Below the pieces are notes generated by a model. It did no database searches. It worked only from the letters and a program-made list of their open reading frames with translations, and was not told where the DNA came from. A stretch of DNA of 64,000 bases from DUTS01 sp050951605 (GTDB taxonomy: Bacteria; Bacillota; Peptococcia; DRI-13; DTU073), in NCBI GenBank assembly GCA_050951605.1, contig JBMNJJ010000002.1:434001-498000 (forward strand), read 5' to 3'. This document shows, piece by piece, positions 42,986 through 51,342 of the stretch (position 1 is its first letter; the number at the start of each line of letters is the position of its first letter). The translations under genes and the position numbers were made by a program.

Positions 42986-43774
42986 ATGTTTAAAGCTAAT
43001 CTTGCTGTTATCGGTGGGACGGGAGTTTACAAAGCAGAAATGTTGGAAAATGCCAAAAGAGTAGATTTTGAAACACGGTATGGAAAAGCTAATTTACTTT
43101 TAGGTACTTATCAAGGACGCAATGTTGTTTTTTTGGCTCGTCATGGCAAAGGACATTCTGTGCCTCCTCATTTGATTAATTATCGAGCGAATATCCAGGC
43201 TTTAAGGGATTTAGGAGTAAAAAAGATTATTGCTACAGCAGCTGTAGGTTCACTAAATAAAGAAATGGCTCCACGTGATTTTGTTTTGATCGATCAGTTC
43301 CTTGATTTTACTAAAACAAGAAAAAGCACTTTTTTTGAAGGAAGATTTAGGGGTGTAGAACATGTGGATTTGACTAATCCATATTGTCCGGGAATACGGA
43401 GGTTTCTCTCTGAGAAGGCAGAAGAATTAGGGCTGAAGGTACATCAGGGTGGTTGCTATGTTTGCACAGAAGGGCCACGGTTTGAAACAGCGGCAGAAAT
43501 TAAGATGTTTAAACAATTGGGCGGTGACGTGGTAGGGATGACTAGTGTGCCCGAAGTTGTTTTAGCCCGTGAAGCGGGGATTTGTTATGCTGCAGTATGT
43601 ATGGTTACTAATTATGCAGCAGGGATATCTCCTACGATGCTTACACATGAAGAGGTGCTGGAGGTTACACAGCAGTTGAATAAGGATATGTCTCGTTTGC
43701 TGATGTCTGTTTTGGCCGAAATTACTTTGGAGAAGGATTGTGAATGTACACAAGGGATTACGGGTACTCCATAA
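42986..43774 (+). CDS. mtnP: Methylthioadenosine/methylthioinosine phosphorylase
   Basis: 262 residues of the purine nucleoside phosphorylase PNP/MTAP family (VIGGTGVYKAEML, RHGKGHSVPPHLINYRANI, TEGPRFETAAEI, MTSVPEVVLAREAG). Phosphorolysis of methylthioadenosine or methylthioinosine yields 5-methylthioribose-1-phosphate. The base-recognition motif is Thr-Asn209-Tyr-Ala211, whereas adenine-specific enzymes have Asp-Tyr-Asp; Asn at this place is typical of 6-oxopurine specificity. With the deaminase two genes downstream, methylthioinosine is the likely substrate. It is followed by mtnA, which uses its product. Confidence 0.88.
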   Translation: MFKANLAVIGGTGVYKAEMLENAKRVDFETRYGKANLLLGTYQGRNVVFLARHGKGHSVPPHLINYRANIQALRDLGVKKIIATAAVGSLNKEMAPRDFVLIDQFLDFTKTRKSTFFEGRFRGVEHVDLTNPYCPGIRRFLSEKAEELGLKVHQGGCYVCTEGPRFETAAEIKMFKQLGGDVVGMTSVPEVVLAREAGICYAAVCMVTNYAAGISPTMLTHEEVLEVTQQLNKDMSRLLMSVLAEITLEKDCECTQGITGTP

Positions 43775-43800
43775 GGTAGAGTGTGGTTCACGAAGGAGGT

Positions 43801-44829
43801 ATGTTTTTGCAACCGATAAAGTGGCAAGAGGGAGAACTGGTTTTATTAGATCAATCTTTGTTGCCTTCCCGTGTAGAATATTGTCATTGTCGTAATTATT
43901 TAGAGGTGGCCGAAGCGATTAAAACGATGAAAGTGAGAGGAGCTCCTGCGATAGGGGTAAGTGCCGCTTATGGTGTGGTTTTAGCGGCACTTTCTTATCA
44001 GGGAGAGGAAAAAAGGGAGTTTTTTCGCCTTTTAGAAGAAGCATGTATTGATTTAAGGAAGACGAGACCTACGGCAATAAATCTTTTTTGGGCTTTAGAC
44101 AGAATGAAAAAAGTTGGGGAAGAAAAATCTATTTGTTCGCTTGCGGAAATTAAAAAAAGCTTAGAAAAAGAGGCACAGCAAATTTTAGAAGAGGACTTAC
44201 AGGCGAATAAGCAGATGGGGGCTTATGGTAATCAGCTTATTCCGCAAGAGGCTACGATTCTTACTCATTGTAATGCCGGAGCTTTAGCTACAGCCGGGTT
44301 TGGTACAGCATTAGGGGTGATTCGTACCGCTTATCAAGCGGGGAAAAAGGTGCAAGTTTATGCTGATGAAACGAGACCACTTTTACAAGGGGCTAGGTTA
44401 ACTGCCTGGGAACTATTGCAGGAGGGGATTCCCGTTACTTTGATTGCGGATAATATGGCGGGATATTTGTTCAAGCAGGGTAAGATTGACTTAGTGATAG
44501 TGGGGGCGGATCGTGTTGCCGCTAATGGTGATGTGGCCAATAAAATTGGTACCTATTCCGTAGCGGTATTGGCTCACTATCATCAAGTTCCTTTTTATGT
44601 AGCTGCTCCTTTTTCGACATTTGATGTTTCTCTTGTTACAGGACAACAGATCCCGATTGAGGAAAGAGATGAAGAAGAGATGCGTAAATGGGGGCAGTAT
44701 CAATTAGCACCCCAAAATGTACCTGTTTATAATCCAGCTTTTGATGTTACTCCGGCAAAATTGGTGACGGCGTTTATTACGGAAAAAGGTATCATTCGTC
44801 CCCCTTTTCATTTTGATAATAAACTTTGA
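43801..44829 (+). CDS. mtnA: Methylthioribose-1-phosphate isomerase
   Basis: 342 residues of the eIF-2B-like isomerase family. KVRGAPAIGVSAAYG near the N-terminus, the catalytic Cys in THCNAGALATAGFGTALG, and Asp in GADRVAANGDVANKIGTY are present. It converts methylthioribose-1-phosphate to methylthioribulose-1-phosphate. GAAGGAGGT abuts ATG 43801; TTG 43807 has better spacing and may be the true start. It overlaps the frame of the next gene. Confidence 0.93.
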   Translation: MFLQPIKWQEGELVLLDQSLLPSRVEYCHCRNYLEVAEAIKTMKVRGAPAIGVSAAYGVVLAALSYQGEEKREFFRLLEEACIDLRKTRPTAINLFWALDRMKKVGEEKSICSLAEIKKSLEKEAQQILEEDLQANKQMGAYGNQLIPQEATILTHCNAGALATAGFGTALGVIRTAYQAGKKVQVYADETRPLLQGARLTAWELLQEGIPVTLIADNMAGYLFKQGKIDLVIVGADRVAANGDVANKIGTYSVAVLAHYHQVPFYVAAPFSTFDVSLVTGQQIPIEERDEEEMRKWGQYQLAPQNVPVYNPAFDVTPAKLVTAFITEKGIIRPPFHFDNKL

Positions 44830-44846
44830 GCAAGGAGGAAAAGTCA

Positions 44847-46145
44847 ATGGAAGGTTTATTAATCAAAAATGCTTTAATTATTCCTCTTGCTGATCATGCG
44901 CAAGATTGGTTCACGGGCGATGTGGCCATTGAAGGTAGTTTGATTAAAGAAGTAGGAGAGAATCTGCACGCTAAGTATCCTCATTTTACTGTAATTAAGG
45001 GACAGGATAGTTTGGTGATGCCTGGTTTTGTTAATTGTCATACACATGCGGCGATGACAATGTTGCGAGGTTATGCTGATGATTTACCTTTGATGACTTG
45101 GCTGGAGGAGATGATTTGGCCACGTGAAGCTCATTTAAATAGTGAAGATATTTATTGGGGTACACAATTAGCTATTTTAGAAATGATTAAGTCCGGCACG
45201 ACTACTTTTGCGGATATGTATTTTTATATGAATGAAACAGCGCAAGCAGTATTAGAATCTGGGATACGCGCTTCTTTATCTAGAGGTATGGTTGGTTCAG
45301 GAGAAACGGCAGAGTTGGCTTTGGAGGAAAGTGTGGAATTTATCCGGACTTGGCAGGGACAAGGGGAGGGGAGAATTACTTGTATGTTGGGACCTCATGC
45401 TCCTTATACTTGTCCCCCGGCTTATTTAGAGCGGGTGATGTCTTTAGCTGATGATTTAGGGGTAGGAATTCATATTCATTTGGCCGAGACAGAGGATGAG
45501 GTGACCCAAATTATGCAACAATATGGTTGGCGACCGGTAGAATTAATGGATTCTCTTGGGCTTTTTCAAGGACGTCATGTCTTGGCAGCTCATTGTGTTC
45601 ATCTCTCGGCAAAGGAAATTGCGATTTTAGTAAAAAACAAAGTAGGCATTGCTCATAATCCGGAAAGTAATATGAAATTAGCTAGTGGGATAGCTCCTTT
45701 ACCTCAACTTTTACAAAAGGGTGCTTTAGTAGGTTTGGGAACTGATGGTGCCTCAAGTAATAATAATTTAGATATGTTAGAAGAGATGCGTACTTGTGCT
45801 CTTTTGCATAAAGTGGCAACAATGAACCCTACTGTTTTACCGGCTAAACAAGTTTTAAAGATGGCTACGAAGGATGGAGCTAGGGTCTTAGGATTAAATA
45901 ATGTAGGTTCGATTGCACCTGGGCAAAAGGCTGACCTGCTTATTTTTGACTTACAAAAACCGCATTGGACACCTTTGTATAACCCTGTAGCTAATCTTGT
46001 TTATGCTGCCCAGTCTTCTGATTTGCAAACGGTAATTATTGATGGAAAACTAGTGATGAAAGAGCGTCAAGTATTAACATTAGATGAAGAAAGAATTTTA
46101 TTTGAAGCAGAAAAACGAGGGCAGGACTTAATTCGTAGAAAATGA
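44847..46145 (+). CDS. mtaD: 5-methylthioadenosine/S-adenosylhomocysteine deaminase
   Basis: 432 residues of the amidohydrolase family from ATG 44847, after AAGGAGG. Metal ligands appear in NCHTHAAM, HIHLAETED, HCVHLS and GTDGASSNN. These enzymes convert methylthioadenosine to methylthioinosine and adenosylhomocysteine to inosylhomocysteine. The neighbours mtnP and mtnA process the product. The exact preference among MTA, SAH and 5'-deoxyadenosine cannot be read from sequence. Confidence 0.88.
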   Translation: MEGLLIKNALIIPLADHAQDWFTGDVAIEGSLIKEVGENLHAKYPHFTVIKGQDSLVMPGFVNCHTHAAMTMLRGYADDLPLMTWLEEMIWPREAHLNSEDIYWGTQLAILEMIKSGTTTFADMYFYMNETAQAVLESGIRASLSRGMVGSGETAELALEESVEFIRTWQGQGEGRITCMLGPHAPYTCPPAYLERVMSLADDLGVGIHIHLAETEDEVTQIMQQYGWRPVELMDSLGLFQGRHVLAAHCVHLSAKEIAILVKNKVGIAHNPESNMKLASGIAPLPQLLQKGALVGLGTDGASSNNNLDMLEEMRTCALLHKVATMNPTVLPAKQVLKMATKDGARVLGLNNVGSIAPGQKADLLIFDLQKPHWTPLYNPVANLVYAAQSSDLQTVIIDGKLVMKERQVLTLDEERILFEAEKRGQDLIRRK

Positions 46146-46146
46146 A

Positions 46147-46987
46147 AATCGGTGGTGACTACGTTTACCATACGGTGTGCGGACAAGCGTGGATGCTGTA
46201 AATCGCCTGAATATTGTGCATCATGATAAATACGATGCTATTATTAATGCTGCCAATGATCCTAATTCTATTATCCGTAAGTTAAATATTATTGAAGTAA
46301 ATGATTCTATTGAGCAAAACCGAAAAACAATTGTAGAGTTACCGTCAAGGGCAGAGGAGATCATAGCTAGTTATTCTTTTATTGAACAACTAAAACTTAC
46401 TTTTCCAGATAATATCGTATCTACGGATGAACGTAAAAGTGAAATGACTAAGATTATTACCCAGAATGCTTATAAGTCTATTATGGAATTAAACAAACAC
46501 GTTAAAAACTTTCTTTGATTATGTCAAAAAAACGGAATATCAGAAGTTAATTGTGGCAGCCGTTGTTCAGAAAACTAAAGAGTCATTCCCGACGGTAGAA
46601 ATAAATGAAGATGTTAAAAAGTGTATTGAACAAGCGGTTGTGGAAGTTACTCAAATAGTAACTAATATTATCATTCCTGTACCGCGCACTACTATCCAAC
46701 AGGTGTTAGAGATTAAGGAGGGTTATTATGACTTTGACCTTGAGACCAGGAATTTGAATTATCGCCCTGCTGACGATACTATTATTATTAAAGACTTGAA
46801 GGATGGCAAGATTACAGTAATTAATTCCGATGGAAATATAGGAGAAGAAGATACACCTGAAAACTTAGTTGTGCAGGAAATTGTAATGACAAAGTCTGAT
46901 GTTGATTACGAAAAAAATGCTGATTTGTTATTTAAATTAGTCAGGCAGGCAAAGGCTAAATTTGCCACATATTTAAGGCAAGACTAA
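46147..46987 (+). pseudogene. Decayed C-terminal part of a type III restriction/DEAD-box helicase subunit
   Basis: Two frames make one broken protein. The first (from about 46159, LRLPYGVRTSVDAVNRLNIVHHDKYDAIINAA) resembles the helicase motif VI region and following domain of type III Res subunits, whose usual Gly-Arg-Gly-Leu-Arg-Leu-Pro is damaged here by a stop at 46156-46158. It ends at TGA 46516-46518, but one extra C near 46512 accounts for the break: skipping it joins VKNF to FDYVKKTEYQKLIVAAV and the second frame to 46987. No start codon with ribosome site, no helicase core and no methylase gene are present. A remnant inserted directly after mtaD, probably from a lost restriction system. 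Family call is moderate. Confidence 0.65.
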
Positions 46988-47063
46988 ATAAAAAAGGTTA
47001 TGGTTACGAGAAAACGTTCGAAGTGTGATTCTTTAAGTAAATAGCTTAATTTGTGAAAAATAG

Positions 47064-47093
47064 TTGACATGAGGGAGAGGAATAGTTTAAAAT
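47064..47093 (+). promoter_or_regulatory. Promoter of the ylxM-ffh operon
   Basis: TTGACA at 47064-47069, an 18-base spacer and TAAAAT at 47088-47093. Transcription would start near 47100. Confidence 0.75.
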
Positions 47094-47098
47094 AAAGA

Positions 47099-47126
47099 AG
47101 CTGTTAAGTACTTTTGCTTAACAGCT
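47099..47126 (+). other. Hairpin at the predicted 5' end of the ylxM-ffh mRNA
   Basis: AGCTGTTAAG pairs perfectly with CTTAACAGCT around an 8-base loop. It begins within a base or two of the predicted transcription start, so the mRNA would start with this stem, a placement that often stabilises messages. Confidence 0.6.
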
Positions 47127-47166
47127 ATCGTTTTGTTTATAAAATATGTTTTTGGTGAGATTATTG

Positions 47167-47520
47167 ATGAATGATTTAACTCGACGAGCTTTATATTTTG
47201 ATTTTTATGGTTCACTTTTAACTGCAAAACAGCAAGAAATATATGATTTATATTATCAACAGGACTTGTCTTTTGGGGAGATTAGCGAAATTCGTGGTGT
47301 TTCCCGCGAAGCAGTTTTCGATCTTTTAAGGCGGACAGAGGATGCACTTAATTATTATGAGAACAAATTAAAGCTTGTCCGAAAATATCAATTAAGTAGG
47401 AACATAATTAAAGAGATAAGACAAAAAATAGATAGCTTAAGAAATAAAGCAGAAAAACAAAAAGAAAAAGATTTAGAACAGATAGTTGTGTTATTGCAAA
47501 AATTAGAAGATAGTTGGTAG
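47167..47520 (+). CDS. ylxM: YlxM family helix-turn-helix protein (UPF0122)
   Basis: 117 residues from ATG 47167; the ATG at 47146 lacks a ribosome site. The N-terminal half is a sigma-region-4-like helix-turn-helix (YDLYYQQDLSFGEISEIRGVSREAVFDLLRR) and the rest a charged helix. In streptococci YlxM interacts with the SRP and stimulates it. It lies directly before ffh with no gap, the conserved arrangement. Confidence 0.9.
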   Translation: MNDLTRRALYFDFYGSLLTAKQQEIYDLYYQQDLSFGEISEIRGVSREAVFDLLRRTEDALNYYENKLKLVRKYQLSRNIIKEIRQKIDSLRNKAEKQKEKDLEQIVVLLQKLEDSW

Positions 47521-47532
47521 GTGAAAAAAGTA

Positions 47533-48885
47533 ATGGCTTTTGAGAATATTGCTGAAAGACTCCATAATGTTTTTAAAAACTTACGAGGGAAGGGTAAGCT
47601 TTCCGAAAAAGATGTTCGTGAGGCGATGCGGGAAGTTCGTTTAGCTTTATTAGAAGCTGATGTCAATTATCGGGTAGTTAAAGAATTTGTTAATAAAGTT
47701 ACCGAAAGGGCGATAGGTTCTGAAGTTTTGGAAAGTTTAACACCTGGTCAGCAGGTGATCAAGATTGTCCATGATGAACTGACTCAGTTAATGGGGGGGA
47801 GTCAAAGTAAAATAAATATTGCCTCTCAGCCTCCGACTGTAGTGATGATTGTAGGTCTGCAAGGTTCAGGAAAAACTACTACAAGTGCTAAGTTAGCTCG
47901 TTATTTTAAAAAGCAGGGAAAAAGCCCTTTACTTGTGGCATGTGATGTGTATAGACCCGCCGCAATTAAGCAGCTGCAAGTTTTAGGTGAACAGTTGGAA
48001 ATTCGTGTCTTTTCGTTAGGTGAGAAGCAAAGCCCTGTAGATATTGCTCGAGGAGCGGTAAGTTTTGCGCAAAAAAATGGACATGACTTTGTTATTTTGG
48101 ATACGGCCGGACGTTTGCATGTTGATGAAGAATTAATGGATGAGTTAGAGCAACTGAAAAAAAATTGTCATCCGCAAGAAATTTTATTGGTTGTCGATGC
48201 GATGACCGGTCAAGATGCAGTAAATGTAGCGGAAAGCTTTAATCAAAAGTTAGGTCTTGATGGTGTAATTCTCACAAAACTTGATGGAGATACTAGAGGA
48301 GGTGCTGCTTTATCGGTAAAAGCTGTTACCGGGGCACCTGTGAAATTTGCCGGTGTGGGTGAAAAACTTGATGCTTTAGAACCTTTTCATCCTGAGCGGA
48401 TGGCTTCGCGTATTTTAGGGATGGGTGATGTACTCACTCTTATTGAAAAGGCTCAGGCAGCAGTGGATATGCAAAAGGCACAAGAATTTGAACGTAAAAT
48501 GCGTTTGAATGAATTTACCCTGGAGGACTTTTTAGAACAGATTCAGCAAATGAGAAACTTAGGTCCACTAGACCAGTTCATGGAATTAATTCCCGGCATG
48601 GGTAGAATGAAGGGTCTGCAGGGGTTAGAAATAAATGAAAAAGATATCGGTCATGTGGAAGCAATTATTCAGGCGATGACTCCGGACGAACGGCACAAAC
48701 CGGAGATAATCAACGGAAGCCGTAGAAAACGAATAGCCGCGGGTAGTGGAACTTCGTTACAAGATGTTAATCGGATTCTTAAGCAGTTTGCTCAAATGAA
48801 AAAACTAATGAAACAGTTTACACGACAACAATTTAGTGGAAAAGGCAGAAAAAAAGGATTTGCTAAAATACCGTTTTTTAATTAA
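47533..48885 (+). CDS. ffh: Signal recognition particle protein Ffh
   Basis: 450 residues from ATG 47533, after TAGGTGA; GTG 47521 overlaps that site. N and G domains have GLQGSGKTTTSAKLA, DVYRPAA, DTAGRLHVDEELM and TKLDGDTRGG; the methionine-rich M domain contains LIPGMGRMKGL and an SRP RNA-binding helix with a GSGTSLQDVNRILKQF motif. It binds signal peptides at the ribosome and passes them to FtsY. Confidence 0.96.
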   Translation: MAFENIAERLHNVFKNLRGKGKLSEKDVREAMREVRLALLEADVNYRVVKEFVNKVTERAIGSEVLESLTPGQQVIKIVHDELTQLMGGSQSKINIASQPPTVVMIVGLQGSGKTTTSAKLARYFKKQGKSPLLVACDVYRPAAIKQLQVLGEQLEIRVFSLGEKQSPVDIARGAVSFAQKNGHDFVILDTAGRLHVDEELMDELEQLKKNCHPQEILLVVDAMTGQDAVNVAESFNQKLGLDGVILTKLDGDTRGGAALSVKAVTGAPVKFAGVGEKLDALEPFHPERMASRILGMGDVLTLIEKAQAAVDMQKAQEFERKMRLNEFTLEDFLEQIQQMRNLGPLDQFMELIPGMGRMKGLQGLEINEKDIGHVEAIIQAMTPDERHKPEIINGSRRKRIAAGSGTSLQDVNRILKQFAQMKKLMKQFTRQQFSGKGRKKGFAKIPFFN

Positions 48886-48901
48886 TGTCATTTAGATATA
48901 G

Positions 48902-48907
48902 TATAAT
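48902..48907 (+). promoter_or_regulatory. Possible internal -10 box before rpsP
   Basis: TATAAT is 25 bases before rpsP; the -35 region (TTAATT about 18 bases upstream) is weak. May give extra transcription of rpsP onward. Confidence 0.4.
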
Positions 48908-48932
48908 TTGTATTTTATAAGGAGGTGAAATA

Positions 48933-49190
48933 ATGGCTACAAGAATTAGATTAAGAAGAATGGGTGCCAAAAAAGCGCCTTTTTATCGGTTAGTAGTGGC
49001 TGATACGAGAGCTCCTCGTGATGGACGCTTTATTGAGGAAATTGGTTATTATGACCCTACTAAAAAACCTACGGTAATCAATATTAATGAAGAACGAGCA
49101 TTATATTGGTTAAAAACAGGTGCACAACCTTCCGAAACAGCCAAATCTTTGCTTAATAAAGCCGGTATTTTGGCTAAGGCTAGTGAATAA
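48933..49190 (+). CDS. rpsP: 30S ribosomal protein S16
   Basis: 85 residues; MATRIRLRRMGAKKAPFYRLVVADTR is the conserved N-terminus and PRDGRFIEEIGYYDP follows. GGAGGTG stands before the ATG. First of the S16-KhpA-RimM-TrmD-L19 block. Confidence 0.97.
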   Translation: MATRIRLRRMGAKKAPFYRLVVADTRAPRDGRFIEEIGYYDPTKKPTVININEERALYWLKTGAQPSETAKSLLNKAGILAKASE

Positions 49191-49208
49191 TAATTAGGGG
49201 TGGAATGT

Positions 49209-49439
49209 ATGGAAGAGTTGGTTAAAATTTTGGCTAAAGCATTAGTGGATAATCCTGAGGAAGTACAGGTCACTCGTCAGGACGAAGAAGATAAGATAAT
49301 TATTGAGTTGCGTGTGGCTCCTGAAGATATGGGGAAGGTTATTGGCAAGCAGGGTCGTATTGCTAGGGCGATTCGTACAGTAGTAAGGGCTTCCGCTGCT
49401 CATGAGAAGAAAAAGGTGATTATTGATATAGTTGATTAG
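49209..49439 (+). CDS. khpA: RNA-binding KH-domain protein KhpA
   Basis: 76 residues from ATG 49209; GTG 49200 overlaps the AGGGGTGG ribosome site. The KH core holds GKVIGKQGRIARAIRTVVRA with the GxxG loop. KhpA pairs with KhpB in many Gram-positive bacteria and binds many RNAs, with effects on cell length. Position between rpsP and rimM is standard. Confidence 0.93.
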   Translation: MEELVKILAKALVDNPEEVQVTRQDEEDKIIIELRVAPEDMGKVIGKQGRIARAIRTVVRASAAHEKKKVIIDIVD

Positions 49440-49460
49440 AGAGGTCGGTAAGACCTCTCT
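49438..49460 (+). other. Hairpin after khpA
   Basis: AGAGAGGTC and GACCTCTCT form a 9-bp stem around GGTAA directly at the khpA stop codon. No T-run follows, so attenuation or mRNA protection is likelier than full termination. Confidence 0.55.
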
Positions 49461-49489
49461 TCAGCTATCAAGAAGAAGGGAGAAAAATT

Positions 49490-49894
49490 GTGGAAAAGTT
49501 AATTATAAATCGTAAAATAACGGTAAAAGTTCGCGTAACAGACCTTTTTAAAAAACAAGTGATTCAAGAATTACAGGAGGGTATAAAAAAATTAGATGCC
49601 GAATTAAAATTTTTAGATCAGCGGGCTAAAAAGATGATTACAGAATTAACCCTCAAAGCCTCACCACAAGTAGCAGCCGTAAGAGAACAATTAGAATATG
49701 AAAAGCGTAAAAGGGAAGAGACTAGAACAGCAATGGCTGAACAGATTAAGATTGTGGGTACACTAGAGCAAGGGCAAGAAGTTGTTCAAGGAGAAATCGA
49801 AGGTCCTCTTGAAGTCAAGGTGGGGGATAATTGGCAAGAAATAATGCAGCGGGAGATTGTTCTTGAGGATGGTCAGATTATTGCAATAAGGTAG
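49490..49894 (+). CDS. ylqD: YlqD family protein
   Basis: 134 residues: an N-terminal helix (10-90, coiled coil) followed by a small beta domain (100-134) with EGPLEVKVGDNW. This matches YlqD of Bacillus in size, layout and position between khpA and rimM. The function is not known. Start GTG 49490 after AAGAAGGGAG. Confidence 0.85.
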   Translation: MEKLIINRKITVKVRVTDLFKKQVIQELQEGIKKLDAELKFLDQRAKKMITELTLKASPQVAAVREQLEYEKRKREETRTAMAEQIKIVGTLEQGQEVVQGEIEGPLEVKVGDNWQEIMQREIVLEDGQIIAIR

Positions 49895-49906
49895 GAACGA
49901 TAAAAG

Positions 49907-50413
49907 ATGCCGGAATATATTAAAATTGGTCAGATTGTAAATACCCATGGCTATAAAGGTGGGTTAAAAATATATCCTTTGACTGATGATGCCCAAAGAT
50001 TTTTCGTTTTAGAAAAAGTTTATCTTAATTTTGCAGGGCATTATGTTAGTTATACAATAGCTAAAGTGAAGTTACATAAAAACATGGTTTTATTATTACT
50101 TCAAGAGATTTCCGATATGAATATGGCAGAAAAATTAAAAGGATTATATTTAGAAATACCTCGAGCAGAGGTAAGACCACTTCCTCCGGATTCTTTTTAT
50201 ATTTTTCAATTAGTTGGCTTAGCTGTTTATGAAGATGAACAATATTTGGGGGAGTTATGCGAGGTCTTAAAAACCGGTGGCAATGATATTTTTGTGGTAA
50301 AAACACCGGATAACAAGGAAATATATCTTCCTGCGTTAAAAGCGGTAGTAACTAAGATTGATTTTGAGCGTGGTCTTATGGAGGTAAAGATTCCACCGGG
50401 TCTTCTGGATTAG
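49907..50413 (+). CDS. rimM: Ribosome maturation factor RimM
   Basis: 168 residues: an N-terminal beta-barrel with IKIGQIVNTHGYKGGLKIYPLTD and a C-terminal PRC barrel with KTGGNDIFVVKTPDNKEIYLP. RimM helps assemble the 30S head together with S19. Directly upstream of trmD, as usual. Confidence 0.95.
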   Translation: MPEYIKIGQIVNTHGYKGGLKIYPLTDDAQRFFVLEKVYLNFAGHYVSYTIAKVKLHKNMVLLLLQEISDMNMAEKLKGLYLEIPRAEVRPLPPDSFYIFQLVGLAVYEDEQYLGELCEVLKTGGNDIFVVKTPDNKEIYLPALKAVVTKIDFERGLMEVKIPPGLLD

Positions 50414-50427
50414 GGGGAGTTAGTTAG

Positions 50428-51174
50428 ATGGAAATATATGTTTTTACGATTTTTCCGGAAATGTTTACAGGTTCAATAAATACAAGCATTTTAAAAAGGG
50501 CTCAGGAAAAGCAGTTAGTGACAATAAAATTAATAGACTTTCGTGCTTATTCGCCATCTAAGCATAAAAATGTAGATGATAGTCCTTTTGGTGGAGGGGC
50601 GGGAATGGTTTTGAAACCGGAACCGATTTATTATGCTGTAGAGTCTGTACTGGGTAATTATCAGAATTTTCAAGGGAAAATCTTACTGATGTCACCACAA
50701 GGGAAACAGTTTGACCAAAAGATGGCACAGGAATTAGCAAAAGAAAAAAGTCTAGCCTTTATTTGTGGACATTACGAAGGTTTTGATGAGAGGGTTAGAT
50801 TTTTAGCTGATGAAGAGATTTCGATCGGTGATTATGTCTTGACAGGTGGAGAAATTCCGGCAATGGTAGTTATTGATGCCGTTTGTCGATTGTTACCCGG
50901 TGTTTTGGGAGAAAGCGAGTCTCCTCTTTCTGATTCATTTTCTCATGGTTTATTAGAATATCCCCAATATACTCGTCCGCGGGAATTTCGTGGTATGGCG
51001 GTACCGGAGATTTTACTTTCGGGAAATCATGAAGAAATAAGAAAGTGGCGTCATAGGGAAGCTTTACGCAGAACATTACAAAGGAGATCTGATTTGTTGA
51101 AAACACGGCATTTTTTGGATGAAGAGCGGGAGCTATTATCTAAACTTGAACAAGAGCAAAAAAATAATATATAA
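50428..51174 (+). CDS. trmD: tRNA (guanine37-N1)-methyltransferase
   Basis: 248 residues of the SPOUT family. IYVFTIFPEMFTG at the start, PFGGGAGMVLKPEP, GHYEGFDERV and SIGDYVLTGGEIPAMV form the trefoil knot that binds SAM, and a C-terminal helical domain holds YPQYTRPREFRG. It methylates G37 next to the anticodon and prevents frameshifting. Confidence 0.96.
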   Translation: MEIYVFTIFPEMFTGSINTSILKRAQEKQLVTIKLIDFRAYSPSKHKNVDDSPFGGGAGMVLKPEPIYYAVESVLGNYQNFQGKILLMSPQGKQFDQKMAQELAKEKSLAFICGHYEGFDERVRFLADEEISIGDYVLTGGEIPAMVVIDAVCRLLPGVLGESESPLSDSFSHGLLEYPQYTRPREFRGMAVPEILLSGNHEEIRKWRHREALRRTLQRRSDLLKTRHFLDEERELLSKLEQEQKNNI

Positions 51175-51217
51175 TACACAATCTTGAACCTCGAATTTCG
51201 CATCTTGAAGAAAATAG

Positions 51218-51247
51218 TTGTTAATGTAGCTAAGGATATGCTATAAT
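51218..51247 (+). promoter_or_regulatory. Promoter of rplS
   Basis: TTGTTA at 51218-51223, an 18-base spacer and an extended -10 TGCTATAAT ending at 51247. Confidence 0.6.
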
Positions 51248-51276
51248 ATCATCGATTGTTTGTTTTTGAGGAAAAA

Positions 51277-51320
51277 GGATGGTCCGCTATCTTGATTTTA
51301 AGGCAAGGTATGAACATCTA
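51277..51320 (+). ncRNA. L19 leader-like element
   Basis: GGATGGTCCGC followed by a small CTTGATTTTAAG hairpin and GAACATCT; GGATG and CATCT can pair to close the structure just before the rplS ribosome site. This resembles the L19 mRNA leader known in low-GC Gram-positive bacteria, which is thought to give autoregulation by L19. Recognised from memory of the motif, not by a covariance search. Confidence 0.5.
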
Positions 51321-51342
51321 GGTGGAAGGAGGTAAAAAGATT

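Noticed and set aside
46177..46987. Two separate intact small genes of 113 and 144 codons.
   Set aside because: Neither has a credible start, and skipping one base near 46512 joins them into one continuous protein, so a frameshifted remnant explains them better.
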